Shown here: positions 8,511 to 16,366 of the stretch, in pieces
How the letters are laid out: every line of letters starts with the position of its first letter
How positions within the stretch are numbered: position 1 is the stretch's first letter
Assembly: GCA_965224815.1 (NCBI GenBank)
Contig: CBDDAF010000002.1
Span: 58,931-122,930, forward strand
Reading direction: 5' to 3'
DNA length: 64,000 nt
DNA from: CAYPEL01 sp036479985
Lineage (GTDB): Bacteria > Pseudomonadota > Gammaproteobacteria > DSM-19610
Position numbers and translations under genes: made by a program
Notes under the pieces: generated by a model
Databases searched by the model: none
Seen by the model: only the letters and a program-made list of their open reading frames with translations
What the model was told of the DNA's origin: nothing

Positions 8511-10070
8511 ATGATAAAAAACATTATTATTGTAGGTGGGGGAAGTGCCGGCTGGATGACCGCAGCTTATCTGGAAAATACTCTGCATGGAGTGAACATT
8601 CGACTGGTCGAATCACCCGATTTACCGACTGTCGGCGTGGGTGAATCAACCGTACCACCGATTGTTGATTTTCTTAAATCACTAGGCATTGAAGAAAAAG
8701 ACTGGATGCCAGCCTGTAATGCAGTCTACAAAAGCGCGATTTGTTTTCAGGGATTTTCTGATAAGTCCGATCCCCCATTCTGGTATCCCTTTAGCCGCAC
8801 CTGGTCTATAGCGGGAGGGAAAACTGCGAACCGTTTCTGGCTTTATAAGCACTTCACGGATCAAAAATATAAAAACCGTTTCTCACTGTATGATTATTGC
8901 ACCCTTGTACCAGAAATATGTCGCGCAGGAAAAACCGTTCGCTCTTTACCTGGCGCGGGATATGCTTACCACTTTGATGCAGCATTACTTGGCGAGTATT
9001 TGAAAAACTACGCTACTAAACGAGGGGTAAAATATATATCTGATACTATTTCTGAAGTGCTCATGGATGAGGACGGCAATATTAGTCAACTCCGCCTCAA
9101 AGACCACAAACCTGTTTCTGCTGATTTATTCATAGACTGCTCAGGCTTCCGCTCTTTACTGCTTGGTGAAGCGCTGAAAGAACCGTTCAATACGTATAAA
9201 GATTACCTGTTTAATGATAATGCCATCGCCATGCAGATACCTTACCTGGATAAAGAGCGCGAAATGTACTCATATACAAAATGCGCGGCTCTTTCATCGG
9301 GATGGGCCTGGACTATACCACTCTATCATCGTATTGGAACAGGGTATGTCTACAGCAGCAAACATCTTTCCCGGGATGAAGCGGAACATGAATTTAGAGA
9401 CCATCTTGGTGCTGAACGGGTTAAAAACGAAAATGCATCTCATATAAAAATACGCGTAGGGAAACATAATAGAACCTGGGTTAAAAACTGTGTGGGCATT
9501 GGGCTATCTAGCGGGTTTATAGAGCCACTGGAATCTACCGGCATCCAGATCGTACATAGCCAGATTCATCTTCTCACCGAAATATTAAAAAATAGAAATG
9601 ATTTCAATCAGGCAGATGTCGCTGTATATAACTCAAATATCACACAACTGATGACTTTAATTCGAGATTTTCTTGTTTGTCATTATGCATTAACCAAACG
9701 AGATGATACGCCTTACTGGAAAGACGTAAAACACACAACCAAAATCCCTGACACCCTCACTGAAAAACTACTAGCCGCCCGACTCAGCATGCCTAGCAGA
9801 GAAACAGAACAGTTTTACGATTCTGGCGGTGCTCTGGCAGGCTTTGGCTTTGGCGAAGGCTGGTATAATATTTTAACCGGAATGGACTATCTGCCATTTG
9901 ATTTGGATAAACACCGATTAACCAAAACGGGTTCTTATGATCAACATATAGAACAGCACATCCAGGAAGCTCAAAAAACCGCAATGCAACTAGACGCACA
10001 AAAAAAGCATGTAAATTCCATGCTAGGACACTACCGCTATCTTAAAGAGAATATTTACGACGACAGCTAA
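8511..10070 (+). CDS. Flavin-dependent tryptophan-halogenase-like protein
   Basis: 519 residues, full length for the PrnA/RebH family, which uses FADH2, O2 and halide to halogenate an aromatic ring. Visible marks are the FAD-binding GGGSAGW (residues 9-15), TVGVGEST, and a Lys at about residue 74 in AVYKSAICFQ, at the position of the catalytic Lys of the family. The flavin-halogenase motif WAWTIP and IEPLESTGI with the catalytic-type Glu are also present. Halogenation is therefore plausible, but substrate (free Trp, a peptide, or another aromatic) is not evident. No flavin reductase, peptide synthetase or transporter lies nearby. Confidence 0.85.
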   Translation: MIKNIIIVGGGSAGWMTAAYLENTLHGVNIRLVESPDLPTVGVGESTVPPIVDFLKSLGIEEKDWMPACNAVYKSAICFQGFSDKSDPPFWYPFSRTWSIAGGKTANRFWLYKHFTDQKYKNRFSLYDYCTLVPEICRAGKTVRSLPGAGYAYHFDAALLGEYLKNYATKRGVKYISDTISEVLMDEDGNISQLRLKDHKPVSADLFIDCSGFRSLLLGEALKEPFNTYKDYLFNDNAIAMQIPYLDKEREMYSYTKCAALSSGWAWTIPLYHRIGTGYVYSSKHLSRDEAEHEFRDHLGAERVKNENASHIKIRVGKHNRTWVKNCVGIGLSSGFIEPLESTGIQIVHSQIHLLTEILKNRNDFNQADVAVYNSNITQLMTLIRDFLVCHYALTKRDDTPYWKDVKHTTKIPDTLTEKLLAARLSMPSRETEQFYDSGGALAGFGFGEGWYNILTGMDYLPFDLDKHRLTKTGSYDQHIEQHIQEAQKTAMQLDAQKKHVNSMLGHYRYLKENIYDDS

Positions 10071-10400
10071 TTAAAACCGGGCTCACTCTTTTGGGCCGAC
10101 CATATAAACTCAGCTTTTGCGAATTCTTGAGAAGCTGCTGCCAGAAACAGAAACTCGGAACCCAACATCCAAAAGCAGCAGGCAAGGAAATAAGTGTAGC
10201 CACTGCACCAAACCCCGTAAATACCCATTGCGAGGGCATACCAGAATAGGGCTCTGTATTGGAACAGCATTCAGCTCAATACTGAAATTAAACGATTCCA
10301 GCCCAGGAGGACCCTGTCGCCCCCGTATTGAATACTGTGCCTGTAGCAATGCTTTCAATAACTGCCTGCGCCGCTTGATCCTGGCAAGAGTCCAACCGGT
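10067..10400 (-). pseudogene. Decayed PEP-CTERM-like gene remnant
   Basis: No intact frame, but the minus strand keeps a recognisable tail. SLPAAFWMLGSEFLFLAAAS sits where a PEP-CTERM proline motif and hydrophobic helix would be. Upstream pieces in other frames read QAAQAVIESIATGTVFNTG and GPPGLESFNFSIELN, which resemble the body of small PEP-CTERM proteins. Several frame changes and stops separate the pieces. It ends back to back with the halogenase stop. Identification rests on the tail only. Confidence 0.4.
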
Positions 10401-10494
10401 GTTTGTCTAACCGGCGCCCAGGTTGTCCCGCTGTGATAGTTTGGACAGACGCTGGCCTCATCACCAAAAGTATATACTCGCTTTTTCTTTTACG

Positions 10495-10806
10495 CTTTCC
10501 AGTAATTCGTTGAACAGCAATATATTACTTGTCAACGGGGATGCTCACCTCAAAAACTGGAGCTTGTTATATGAAGATCAAATAACCCCCGAACTTTCCC
10601 CAGCGTACGACATTGTGACTACACGCGTATATATGGGCGATGAAAAGGAATATGCATTAAATATGCCTCATTTTGAGGCATGGTCTAAAAAGTCAGGAAT
10701 TCCTTGGAGAGCAATCAAGCCTCACCTGGAAAGCACCCTGGAAAAAGCACGTGCTTTGTGGCCAAAATCGCTAGAAGAGCTTCCTATGGATGCCCGATTT
10801 ATGCAG
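10495..10806 (+). pseudogene. HipA toxin kinase, 3' fragment
   Basis: The frame holds the C-terminal part of a HipA-type Ser/Thr kinase. NILLVNGDAHLKNWSLLY carries the catalytic Asp and the Asn of the active site, ELSPAYDIVTTRVY carries the metal-binding Asp, and a helical end with ARALWP follows. The first two thirds of the gene (normally about 420 residues) are absent. The end is fused at about 10,807 to an unrelated inverted ATPase fragment. No HipB partner is seen. It should be inactive. Confidence 0.7.
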
Positions 10807-11075
10807 GAGGTCGATTTCAAGGCCGTGGCTATCTCGAAAAAATACAGGTTGGGTGTTAAGCACCGGTTGTAGCGGTTTTTGAGGGCTTCCAGTACAACCA
10901 GATTTTCAACAAACTGCCAACCAATGGATCCCGTTTCACCTGTTCAGCTTTTTCTATATCCAGCAAATAGGTCAGCAGGCCGGATCATCAGTCGAAAACT
11001 GTCTGGTTTCTGGATTTTCCAGACTGACATAGCGGTAATCAGGCAGGGCAGTTTTTACCAGCGTTGTCTTACTGC
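10807..11075 (-). pseudogene. AAA/DUF4143 ATPase, deleted copy
   Basis: On the minus strand this stretch matches two separate parts of the complete ATPase gene at 12877-14035: the region near 13080-13250 and the Walker A end near 13870-13945. The middle is deleted. The frame is broken. It lies between the HipA remnant and a VapB remnant, so three fragments of different toxin-island genes are joined within 650 bases. Confidence 0.65.
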
Positions 11076-11081
11076 CTGCCG

Positions 11082-11151
11082 GCGTTCGAGCGGCAATGGT
11101 GCTTAATGATTGCTTCTGATCATCTCTTAAAAACACCTGTGCTCTTTGCAT
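11082..11151 (-). pseudogene. VapB-like antitoxin, 5' fragment
   Basis: Matches the first codons of the antitoxin at 15045-15308 (MQRAQVFLRDDQKQS ... TIAARTP). The rest is missing and replaced by ATPase sequence. The upstream palindrome-like operator (ACATTATATGTGTATG near 11180-11200) is also retained. Confidence 0.65.
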
Positions 11152-11312
11152 AATCGGCTCCATTATTACGGATTCTATACATACATTATATGTGTATGTT
11201 GTAATTTATCAAGATTATTACTATTTTGAATTCTCAACACCTGCAACTCATTCAAACATCGGTCTTTACCTGTTATATTATTGGCCCCACGTTTACTGAA
11301 GATCAGATTCCA

Positions 11313-11873
11313 ATGAAAAAGTTTGTTAGCTGTTTACCTTTGATCCTGTCCCTGACCGGGCTTGTAAATTTTGCCCAGGCAGACACGACACAGGCCTACA
11401 CCATCCAGCCAGGTGATGTCCTGGCTATCACAGTCTGGAAAGAGGAAGATCTGCAAAGGCAAGCAGCAGTTCTCCCTGATGGAAAAATTACTTTCCCACT
11501 GGCAGGTGAAGTCCAGGCAGGTGGTCGTGATGTAGAAACATTGCGCGCGGATATTTCCAGGCGTTTATCAAAATATATTCCTGATCCAGTGGTCACTGTT
11601 TCTGTGCAGGAGCTGAATGGCAACCGGATTTATGTGATTGGCAAGGTTAATCGTCCGGGTGAGTTTGCGGCTACGCGTTATGTGGATGTGGTGCAGGCCT
11701 TGAGTATGGCAGGCGGCACTTCAACCTATGCTGCTCTGAATAAGATCAAGATTCTGCGGCGTGAGAATGGCAAGCTGAAATCTATTCGCTTTAGCTACAG
11801 TGATATTGAGAAGGGCAATAATCTGGATCAGAATATTATTTTGCAGGCAGGTGATGTGGTGGTTGTTCCTTAA
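11313..11873 (+). CDS. Polysaccharide export protein (Wza/PEP-CTERM locus type), copy 1
   Basis: 186 residues from ATG 11313 (MKKFVSCLPLIL). Signal peptide to AQA-D, then a poly-export domain (YTIQPGDVLAITVWKEEDLQ ... ITFPLAGEVQAGG) and an SLBB-like part (NRIYVIGKVNRPGEF ... VVQALSMAGG). It ends in LQAGDVVVVP. Such proteins form the periplasmic or outer-membrane channel for exopolysaccharide. No lipobox Cys is present, unlike many Wza proteins. A near-identical complete copy lies at 24266, with deleted or truncated copies at 14261, 26309 and 27989. The natural place is beside the operon at 28693. Confidence 0.85.
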   Translation: MKKFVSCLPLILSLTGLVNFAQADTTQAYTIQPGDVLAITVWKEEDLQRQAAVLPDGKITFPLAGEVQAGGRDVETLRADISRRLSKYIPDPVVTVSVQELNGNRIYVIGKVNRPGEFAATRYVDVVQALSMAGGTSTYAALNKIKILRRENGKLKSIRFSYSDIEKGNNLDQNIILQAGDVVVVP

Positions 11874-12020
11874 CAGGGCTGTTGAGAAAGCCTGAGCGCT
11901 TACCCTGGGTTCTGTTCTTGATTAATCGTTGCTTCCTGTTGCTCAAGAGCCTTTACAGGAACAAACCGGGAATTCGGGCGATGAGCTGTTCCCTCTCAGC
12001 GGCTTGACTGATTGCAAGAA

Positions 12021-12323
12021 TCAAAGGTGTTTCACCGGATCCATATGCTGATGGAGTACTCGGACAATAACAATGCCGAGAGCCTGTTTTTTGTAATACA
12101 AAATATGGCTTTCGTAAGGAAAGCTGAGTAGTCCCTCAGAGAGCGCCTTTCGTGTCGTTCCAAGGTTGGGATTATCAGCAAGGAATTGTGCGTGCGTTTC
12201 CAGGCCGTCAAGGTAAGTATTGGCTTGAGAAACTCCCCACTCCTGTATGGTATAGTCGATGATACCTTCAAGATCACGTTCCGCTTTGTCTGTGAAGTGG
12301 TAGCGAGAGCTGAGCCTTACCAC
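12021..12323 (-). CDS. parE: ParE/RelE-family toxin
   Basis: 100 residues with the ParE pattern: TDKAERDLEGIIDYTIQEWG, an internal helix pair, LLSFPYESHILYYK and VIVRVLHQHMDP. ParE toxins poison DNA gyrase; related RelE proteins cut mRNA, and sequence alone does not separate them firmly. It is three bases downstream of a Phd-type antitoxin, the normal order for this module. The two genes form one operon and both look intact. Confidence 0.85.
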   Translation of the reverse strand: MVRLSSRYHFTDKAERDLEGIIDYTIQEWGVSQANTYLDGLETHAQFLADNPNLGTTRKALSEGLLSFPYESHILYYKKQALGIVIVRVLHQHMDPVKHL

Positions 12324-12326
12324 AGC

Positions 12327-12587
12327 TTAGCTATTTACCCGTTTGCGTAATTTGTCGATGACGGATTTGCCTTTGTTGACCTTTCCGGCCTGCAGGTCAG
12401 CGATGCCTTCCTTAATTGACTGCTTAAGATGCGCCTCTTTCAGCGCCTCAAGCTGCGTATATTCAGCCGCCGAGATCACCACAGCAACGGGTTTACCATT
12501 ACGGTTTATGCCAACAGGACCGTGTTGCGCGTTGATAAGAACCTCACCGAATTCACGTTTGGCGTCACTAGCGTTGAGTATTTTCAT
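12327..12587 (-). CDS. Phd/YefM-family antitoxin
   Basis: 86 residues. N-terminal MKILNASDAKREFGEVLINA with VGINRNGKPVAVVISAAEY is the DNA-binding Phd fold. The C-terminal basic helix would bind the ParE toxin encoded directly downstream. These antitoxins repress their own promoter; the AT-rich sequence upstream (12,588-12,640) is where the operator should lie. Confidence 0.88.
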   Translation of the reverse strand: MKILNASDAKREFGEVLINAQHGPVGINRNGKPVAVVISAAEYTQLEALKEAHLKQSIKEGIADLQAGKVNKGKSVIDKLRKRVNS

Positions 12588-12733
12588 AACTCACCTAATT
12601 TTAATTAAATTAATCAAATTGATTATTTTAGCCTTTACAACACGTCATGTCTAGCCTGCCCGCATTTCTTGTTGAGGGGGCCGTCTCTGTCTGTGTAGGT
12701 TGTCATTTATCAAGGGAAAAGGTAACGGAGCTA

Positions 12734-12770
12734 CCTTGCATATTAAAAATATAATTTTTAATATGCAAGG
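12734..12770. repeat. Perfect 37-bp palindrome
   Basis: Two 17-base arms (CCTTGCATATTAAAAAT and its complement) around ATA. It has no T tract, so it is not a standard terminator. It sits in a gene-free stretch between the ParE/Phd pair and the ATPase, which are both read leftwards. It may be an operator or a small mobile-element end. Confidence 0.6.
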
Positions 12771-12876
12771 ATGATTCAACAGTTATCTGACTGCAAATGA
12801 TGACGACAGTTATGCCTATCGACGTAACTTTTGCCATTGAGTATATTGATATGGAGCCGTTGAACCGCTCAGGAAA

Positions 12877-14035
12877 TTAGAAAATCTCATCAACCCTGCT
12901 ATACGGTAACACTTCAACACCATCACTGAATGTCATTGCCTCACTACTATATACAACAACACTTCGGGCAAGCGGCCTATATTTTTTTGAGAACTGCGCC
13001 AGTCCTTTTTTAAATCCCTGACTCCAGGTTGCGGCTGATTTTATTTCTATACCCGTTAAATCGTTACCCGATTTGTGCAGGAGATCAATTTCAAGACCGT
13101 GGCTGTCACGAAAAAAATACAAATTGGATGTTAAACCCCGATTGTAGCGATTTTTGAGCGTCTCCAGAACAACCAGGTTTTCAAATAAACTGCCAACCAA
13201 TGGGTCCCGCCTCACCTGTTCTGCTTTTTCTATATCCAGTAAATAGGTCAGCAGTCCGGGATCAGTAAAGTAATATTTAGGGGATTTAATCACCCGCTCG
13301 CCAAAATTTTCAAAATAAGGGACTAATTTAAAAACAATAAAAGAGGCTTCCAGTATCGACAGCCATTGCTTGATGGTTTTATTGTCTACACCTACATCAT
13401 TTGCCAATGACTGGTAGTTGATGATCTGTCCGGCACGCCCGGCAAGCAGTTTGATGAATTTTTCAAACAGGCTGGCGTCCTTGAGTCGAATTAACTGTCG
13501 CACGTCACGTTCAACATAGGTCTGATAATAATTGGCGTAGGCTGTATGTGGCCGTTGTTTTTGATCATAGATGCGTGGCAGGAAGCCATGATATAGATAG
13601 TCTTCAAAAGCACTGAATCTGATCCCGGCGGCGTCGAGCTCGGCAATCGATAGCGGCAGGAGGTACAAAATACCTGTGCGGCCAGCCAGTGACTGGCTGA
13701 CGGCAGCTCTCAATTCGAGCTGGTGTGAACCTGTGAGGACAAACTGACCATTACTTTTTTTCTGGTCGACGATTTCTTGCAGATAGCTGAGTAGGTGCGG
13801 GGTTCTTTGTATTTCATCGAAAATCACCTTGCCTGCATGTTGTTTCAAAAAGGCTTTCGGATCATCGGTCGCAAACTGTCGGGTTGCCGGATTTTCCAGA
13901 CTGACATAGCGGTAATCAGGCAGGGCAGTTTTTACCAGCGTTGTCTTACCTGCCTGCCGGGGGCCGAGCACAGTAACAATCGGATATTCTGTGAGCTGTG
14001 TTAGTAGCTCAGGCCTGTAGGGTACGATTAATCAT
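12877..14035 (-). CDS. AAA ATPase with DUF4143 domain, early frameshift
   Basis: About 385 residues after repair. The ATG at 14035 begins MINRTLQA; an extra C near 14013 (GGCCTGAG versus GGCTGAG in the copy at 21120) breaks the frame. From there the protein is intact: Walker A GPRQAGKT, Walker B KVIFDEIQR, sensor VLTGSHQLE, then the DUF4143 region with a PD-(D/E)XK-like end (HGLEIDLLHKSG ... GIEIKSA). The family is widespread, multi-copy and linked with mobile or defence islands, but its role is unsettled. Pieces of this gene recur at 10807, 15372 and 21120. Confidence 0.82.
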
Positions 14036-14260
14036 CGGGTCAGTGTAATCTGTGCAATATTGGAGTTCAAGTCCTGTTTTGCTTGCTCTTCCTTTTCTTG
14101 TCCATCGCGCTTGCCAAAGCCATAGAAGCTAAGGCCTGAATATGATCTTTGGCCTCAAATCTATATTGCTAACATTCATCAGATAAAATCTAACAGCAGA
14201 TTCTATCCACAAAATTTGCTATATTCACACTATTTTTTACATCACAGAATCAGGCACATC

Positions 14261-14408
14261 ATGAAAAAAGTTTTTATCGGTTTTTACGCCATCGCACTTT
14301 TCTTTGGATTATTTTCTACCGTCCATGCCGAGAACGCGCAGGCCTACACCATCCAGCCAGGTGATGTCCTGGCTATTGCAGGCGGGTGATGTGGTGGTTG
14401 TGCCTTAG
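14261..14408 (+). pseudogene. Polysaccharide export gene with large internal deletion
   Basis: Starts with ATG and a different signal peptide (MKKVFIGFYAIALFFGLFST) from the other copies, then QAYTIQPGDVLAI. It jumps directly to the last codons of the gene (CAGGCGGGTGATGTGGTGG), out of frame. Both edges carry GGTGATGT, suggesting deletion between short direct repeats. It shows that at least two distinct export-gene lineages existed here. Confidence 0.75.
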
Positions 14409-14499
14409 TACATGCCAGATCTATATAGCTCGATAATAACGCATAAAGCCAGACAAATATTACAAATATGCCTGGCTTTATGTAAGTATTGTTTCTGCC

Positions 14500-14568
14500 A
14501 TCATGACTCGCCAATTCACGCAAATCAGCCAACACATCACGATCAATTTTCATAGTAGTCTGGCTCAT
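14500..14568 (-). pseudogene. Fragment of a small antitoxin-like gene
   Basis: MSQTTMKIDRDVLADLREL is identical to the start of the gene at 26110-26243, together with about 40 bases upstream. The rest is missing. Confidence 0.6.
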
Positions 14569-14679
14569 GGTTAGACTCCTGCAATCCATCAATAAGGTAT
14601 ATGTTTAGTATGCCACGGATCTACCTCCTCCAGGAGTACTGTAATAAGCATCTGGCATTGCCTGGCAATTAATAGCTTT

Positions 14680-15045
14680 TTAGTATGGTCTTTTGAGCTC
14701 AGGAAACATTGGAAAATGCTTCAGGTTCAGGGTAGCCAGTTTCAGCGAATGTACTCTGGCAGTAGCCGCTATCATTGCATCAATGATGTCCAGTCCATGG
14801 GAAGGTTTGAATTTTTGATATAATTCACCCGCCTCTTCGGCGATGGTAATACTGAGATCGTATACTTCAAAAGATTCAACCAGGGCTTTCAACAAGGCTT
14901 GTTCGTTCTTTCCTTTTATTCCAGCATATAATTCAGCAACAGTGGTCGTGCTGATGGCCGGAACGTTGCTTAACCCTTCGAGGAAATCAATGGCCCCTGG
15001 CTTTCCTCGAAGGTAATCGATAATAATGCAAGTATCTAAAAGCAT
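14680..15045 (-). CDS. vapC: VapC-type PIN-domain toxin
   Basis: 121 residues. The PIN acidic residues are visible: MLLDTCIIIDYLRG (first Asp), STTTVAELYAGI (Glu), and GLDIIDAMIAATA (Asp pair). VapC toxins cut tRNA or rRNA. The start overlaps the end of the VapB gene at 15045, giving translational coupling. Parts of this gene recur at 24836 and 27826. Confidence 0.9.
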   Translation of the reverse strand: MLLDTCIIIDYLRGKPGAIDFLEGLSNVPAISTTTVAELYAGIKGKNEQALLKALVESFEVYDLSITIAEEAGELYQKFKPSHGLDIIDAMIAATARVHSLKLATLNLKHFPMFPELKRPY

Positions 15046-15308
15046 TATTCAGAAAATAGTTTTTGGTGACGACGACCGAGATCCTTTCTTATTTCAGCCT
15101 GAAATGCATCTATGCCGTCTCTGTCTTTCCACATACCTCGCGTCTGTTTTAAAGCTTTTTTCCAGTCACTTACGCGTTGCTGTTCTTTTTCGATGATCAA
15201 ATCGACCCCAGAGCGGATTAAATCGCTCTGCTTTCTCCCGGTTCGAGCGGCAATGGTGCTTAATGATTGCTTTTGATCATCCCTCAAAAATACCTGCGAC
15301 CTTTGCAT
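15045..15308 (-). CDS. vapB: VapB-like ribbon-helix-helix antitoxin
   Basis: 87 residues from ATG 15308. MQRSQVFLRDDQKQSLSTIA then GRKQSDLIRSGVDLII is a ribbon-helix-helix DNA-binding start. The tail (WKKALKQTRGMWKDRDG) would bind the VapC toxin. The upstream region has an imperfect palindrome. Fragments occur at 11082 and 23143. Confidence 0.87.
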   Translation of the reverse strand: MQRSQVFLRDDQKQSLSTIAARTGRKQSDLIRSGVDLIIEKEQQRVSDWKKALKQTRGMWKDRDGIDAFQAEIRKDLGRRHQKLFSE

Positions 15309-15324
15309 AATTGACTCCAATATT

Positions 15325-15362
15325 TCGATAACATACATACATTATATGTGTATGTTATAATT
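15325..15362. promoter_or_regulatory. Probable vapBC operator
   Basis: An AT-rich imperfect palindrome (CATACATTATATGTGTATG) lies about 25 bases upstream of the VapB start. The same block occurs upstream of the VapB remnant at 11082 and has been kept despite loss of that gene. Autoregulation by VapB is usual for this family; binding here is inferred. Confidence 0.5.
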
Positions 15363-15371
15363 TATCAAGGG

Positions 15372-15460
15372 AAAGGTAACGCTTCAATACCATCACTGAA
15401 TATCTGCTTCACTGGTTTGTATTTCTTTGAGAACTGACTTACCAGTCTCATTTTATTGCC
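15372..15460 (-). pseudogene. 3' fragment of the DUF4143 ATPase
   Basis: GGTAACGCTTCAATACCATC and what follows match the 3' end of the ATPase near 12905-13030 with small deletions. No frame remains. Confidence 0.5.
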
Positions 15461-15538
15461 AGCAATATATGAATTTTGACAGCATTGAGAGCAGCTGCTA
15501 TTGTATCATTCCAAAGCCGCTTCCGTGGAGATAAGCCG

Positions 15539-15775
15539 ATGGCAAGTTTGAGCGTAAGAAAGATTGATGATGAAACAGTTGCGCTGTTACGCGTTCGGGC
15601 AGCGCGTCATGGCGTCTCAATGGAAGAAGAGGCCAGACAAATACTGAAACGCGCTGTAACAACACCAGAACAGCTGGGGGATCTGGCAGTACGCCTTTTT
15701 TCCTCAGCATATGGTGAAGAAGAAATCATACTGCCAGAACGTGAAACATCTGATCCCCTGGTATTTCCCGAGTGA
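15539..15775 (+). CDS. FitA-like antitoxin
   Basis: 78 residues from ATG 15539. MASLSVRKIDDETVALLRVR followed by AARHGVSMEEEARQILKRAV is the FitA/Arc-type ribbon-helix-helix pattern. The stop overlaps the start of the PIN toxin by four bases, typical of a coupled antitoxin-toxin pair. It would bind both its promoter and the toxin. Confidence 0.87.
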   Translation: MASLSVRKIDDETVALLRVRAARHGVSMEEEARQILKRAVTTPEQLGDLAVRLFSSAYGEEEIILPERETSDPLVFPE

Positions 15776-16203
15776 TTATTATAGATACTAATATACTTTC
15801 GGAATTTATGACTTCGCCACCTGCTAGCTCGGTTCTCGAATGGCTCAATGCTCAGGATTCCCTGGCATTATTTTTGACCAGCATTTCCATCGCTGAAATC
15901 AGTTTTGGTCTTCGAGTCATGCCAATGGGTAAAAGGCGTCGGTTACTTCAAGAAAGATTTGAGCAATTTGTAACCACCGCTTTTGCTTCCCGTCTTTTAA
16001 GTTTCGATGCGCCTGCAGCCAGGATGTACGGTGAAATAAAAGGATACCGGAAGGAAATCGGTCGCCCCCTGTCAGATCTGGATGCTCAAATTGCAGCAAT
16101 TGCCCGAACGAACGGGTTTGCCGTTGCAACAAGGAACATAAAAGATTTCGAAGAGTGCGACATCGAGCTGGTCAATCCCTTTACTTATCTAGCAGAAAAA
16201 TAG
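15772..16203 (+). CDS. FitB/VapC-type PIN-domain toxin
   Basis: 143 residues starting at GTG. The acidic residues stand in IIIDTNILSEFM, ISIAEISFGL, and PLSDLDAQIAAIA. GFAVATRNIKDFE is the FitB-like end. It is a predicted ribonuclease toxin controlled by the overlapping antitoxin gene. Both genes look intact. Confidence 0.9.
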   Translation: MIIIDTNILSEFMTSPPASSVLEWLNAQDSLALFLTSISIAEISFGLRVMPMGKRRRLLQERFEQFVTTAFASRLLSFDAPAARMYGEIKGYRKEIGRPLSDLDAQIAAIARTNGFAVATRNIKDFEECDIELVNPFTYLAEK

Positions 16204-16366
16204 ATGGCTGTAATTTCTCGCTGCAGGTGCCTTGCCGCTTTTTTTGTGGGTCCACTATGATTTGATCCATACAATTAAAAGACCGAATTTACGTTATACG
16301 CTGCTACTCTGTATAATCTCAACCTGGTCAAAAGGCTGTTCGGCCTAATCAGGAAAATACTGCTCT

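Noticed and set aside
10423..10494. N-terminal 24 codons of the frame leading into the HipA fragment
   Set aside because: They do not resemble HipA and lie upstream of the homologous part; a chance extension.
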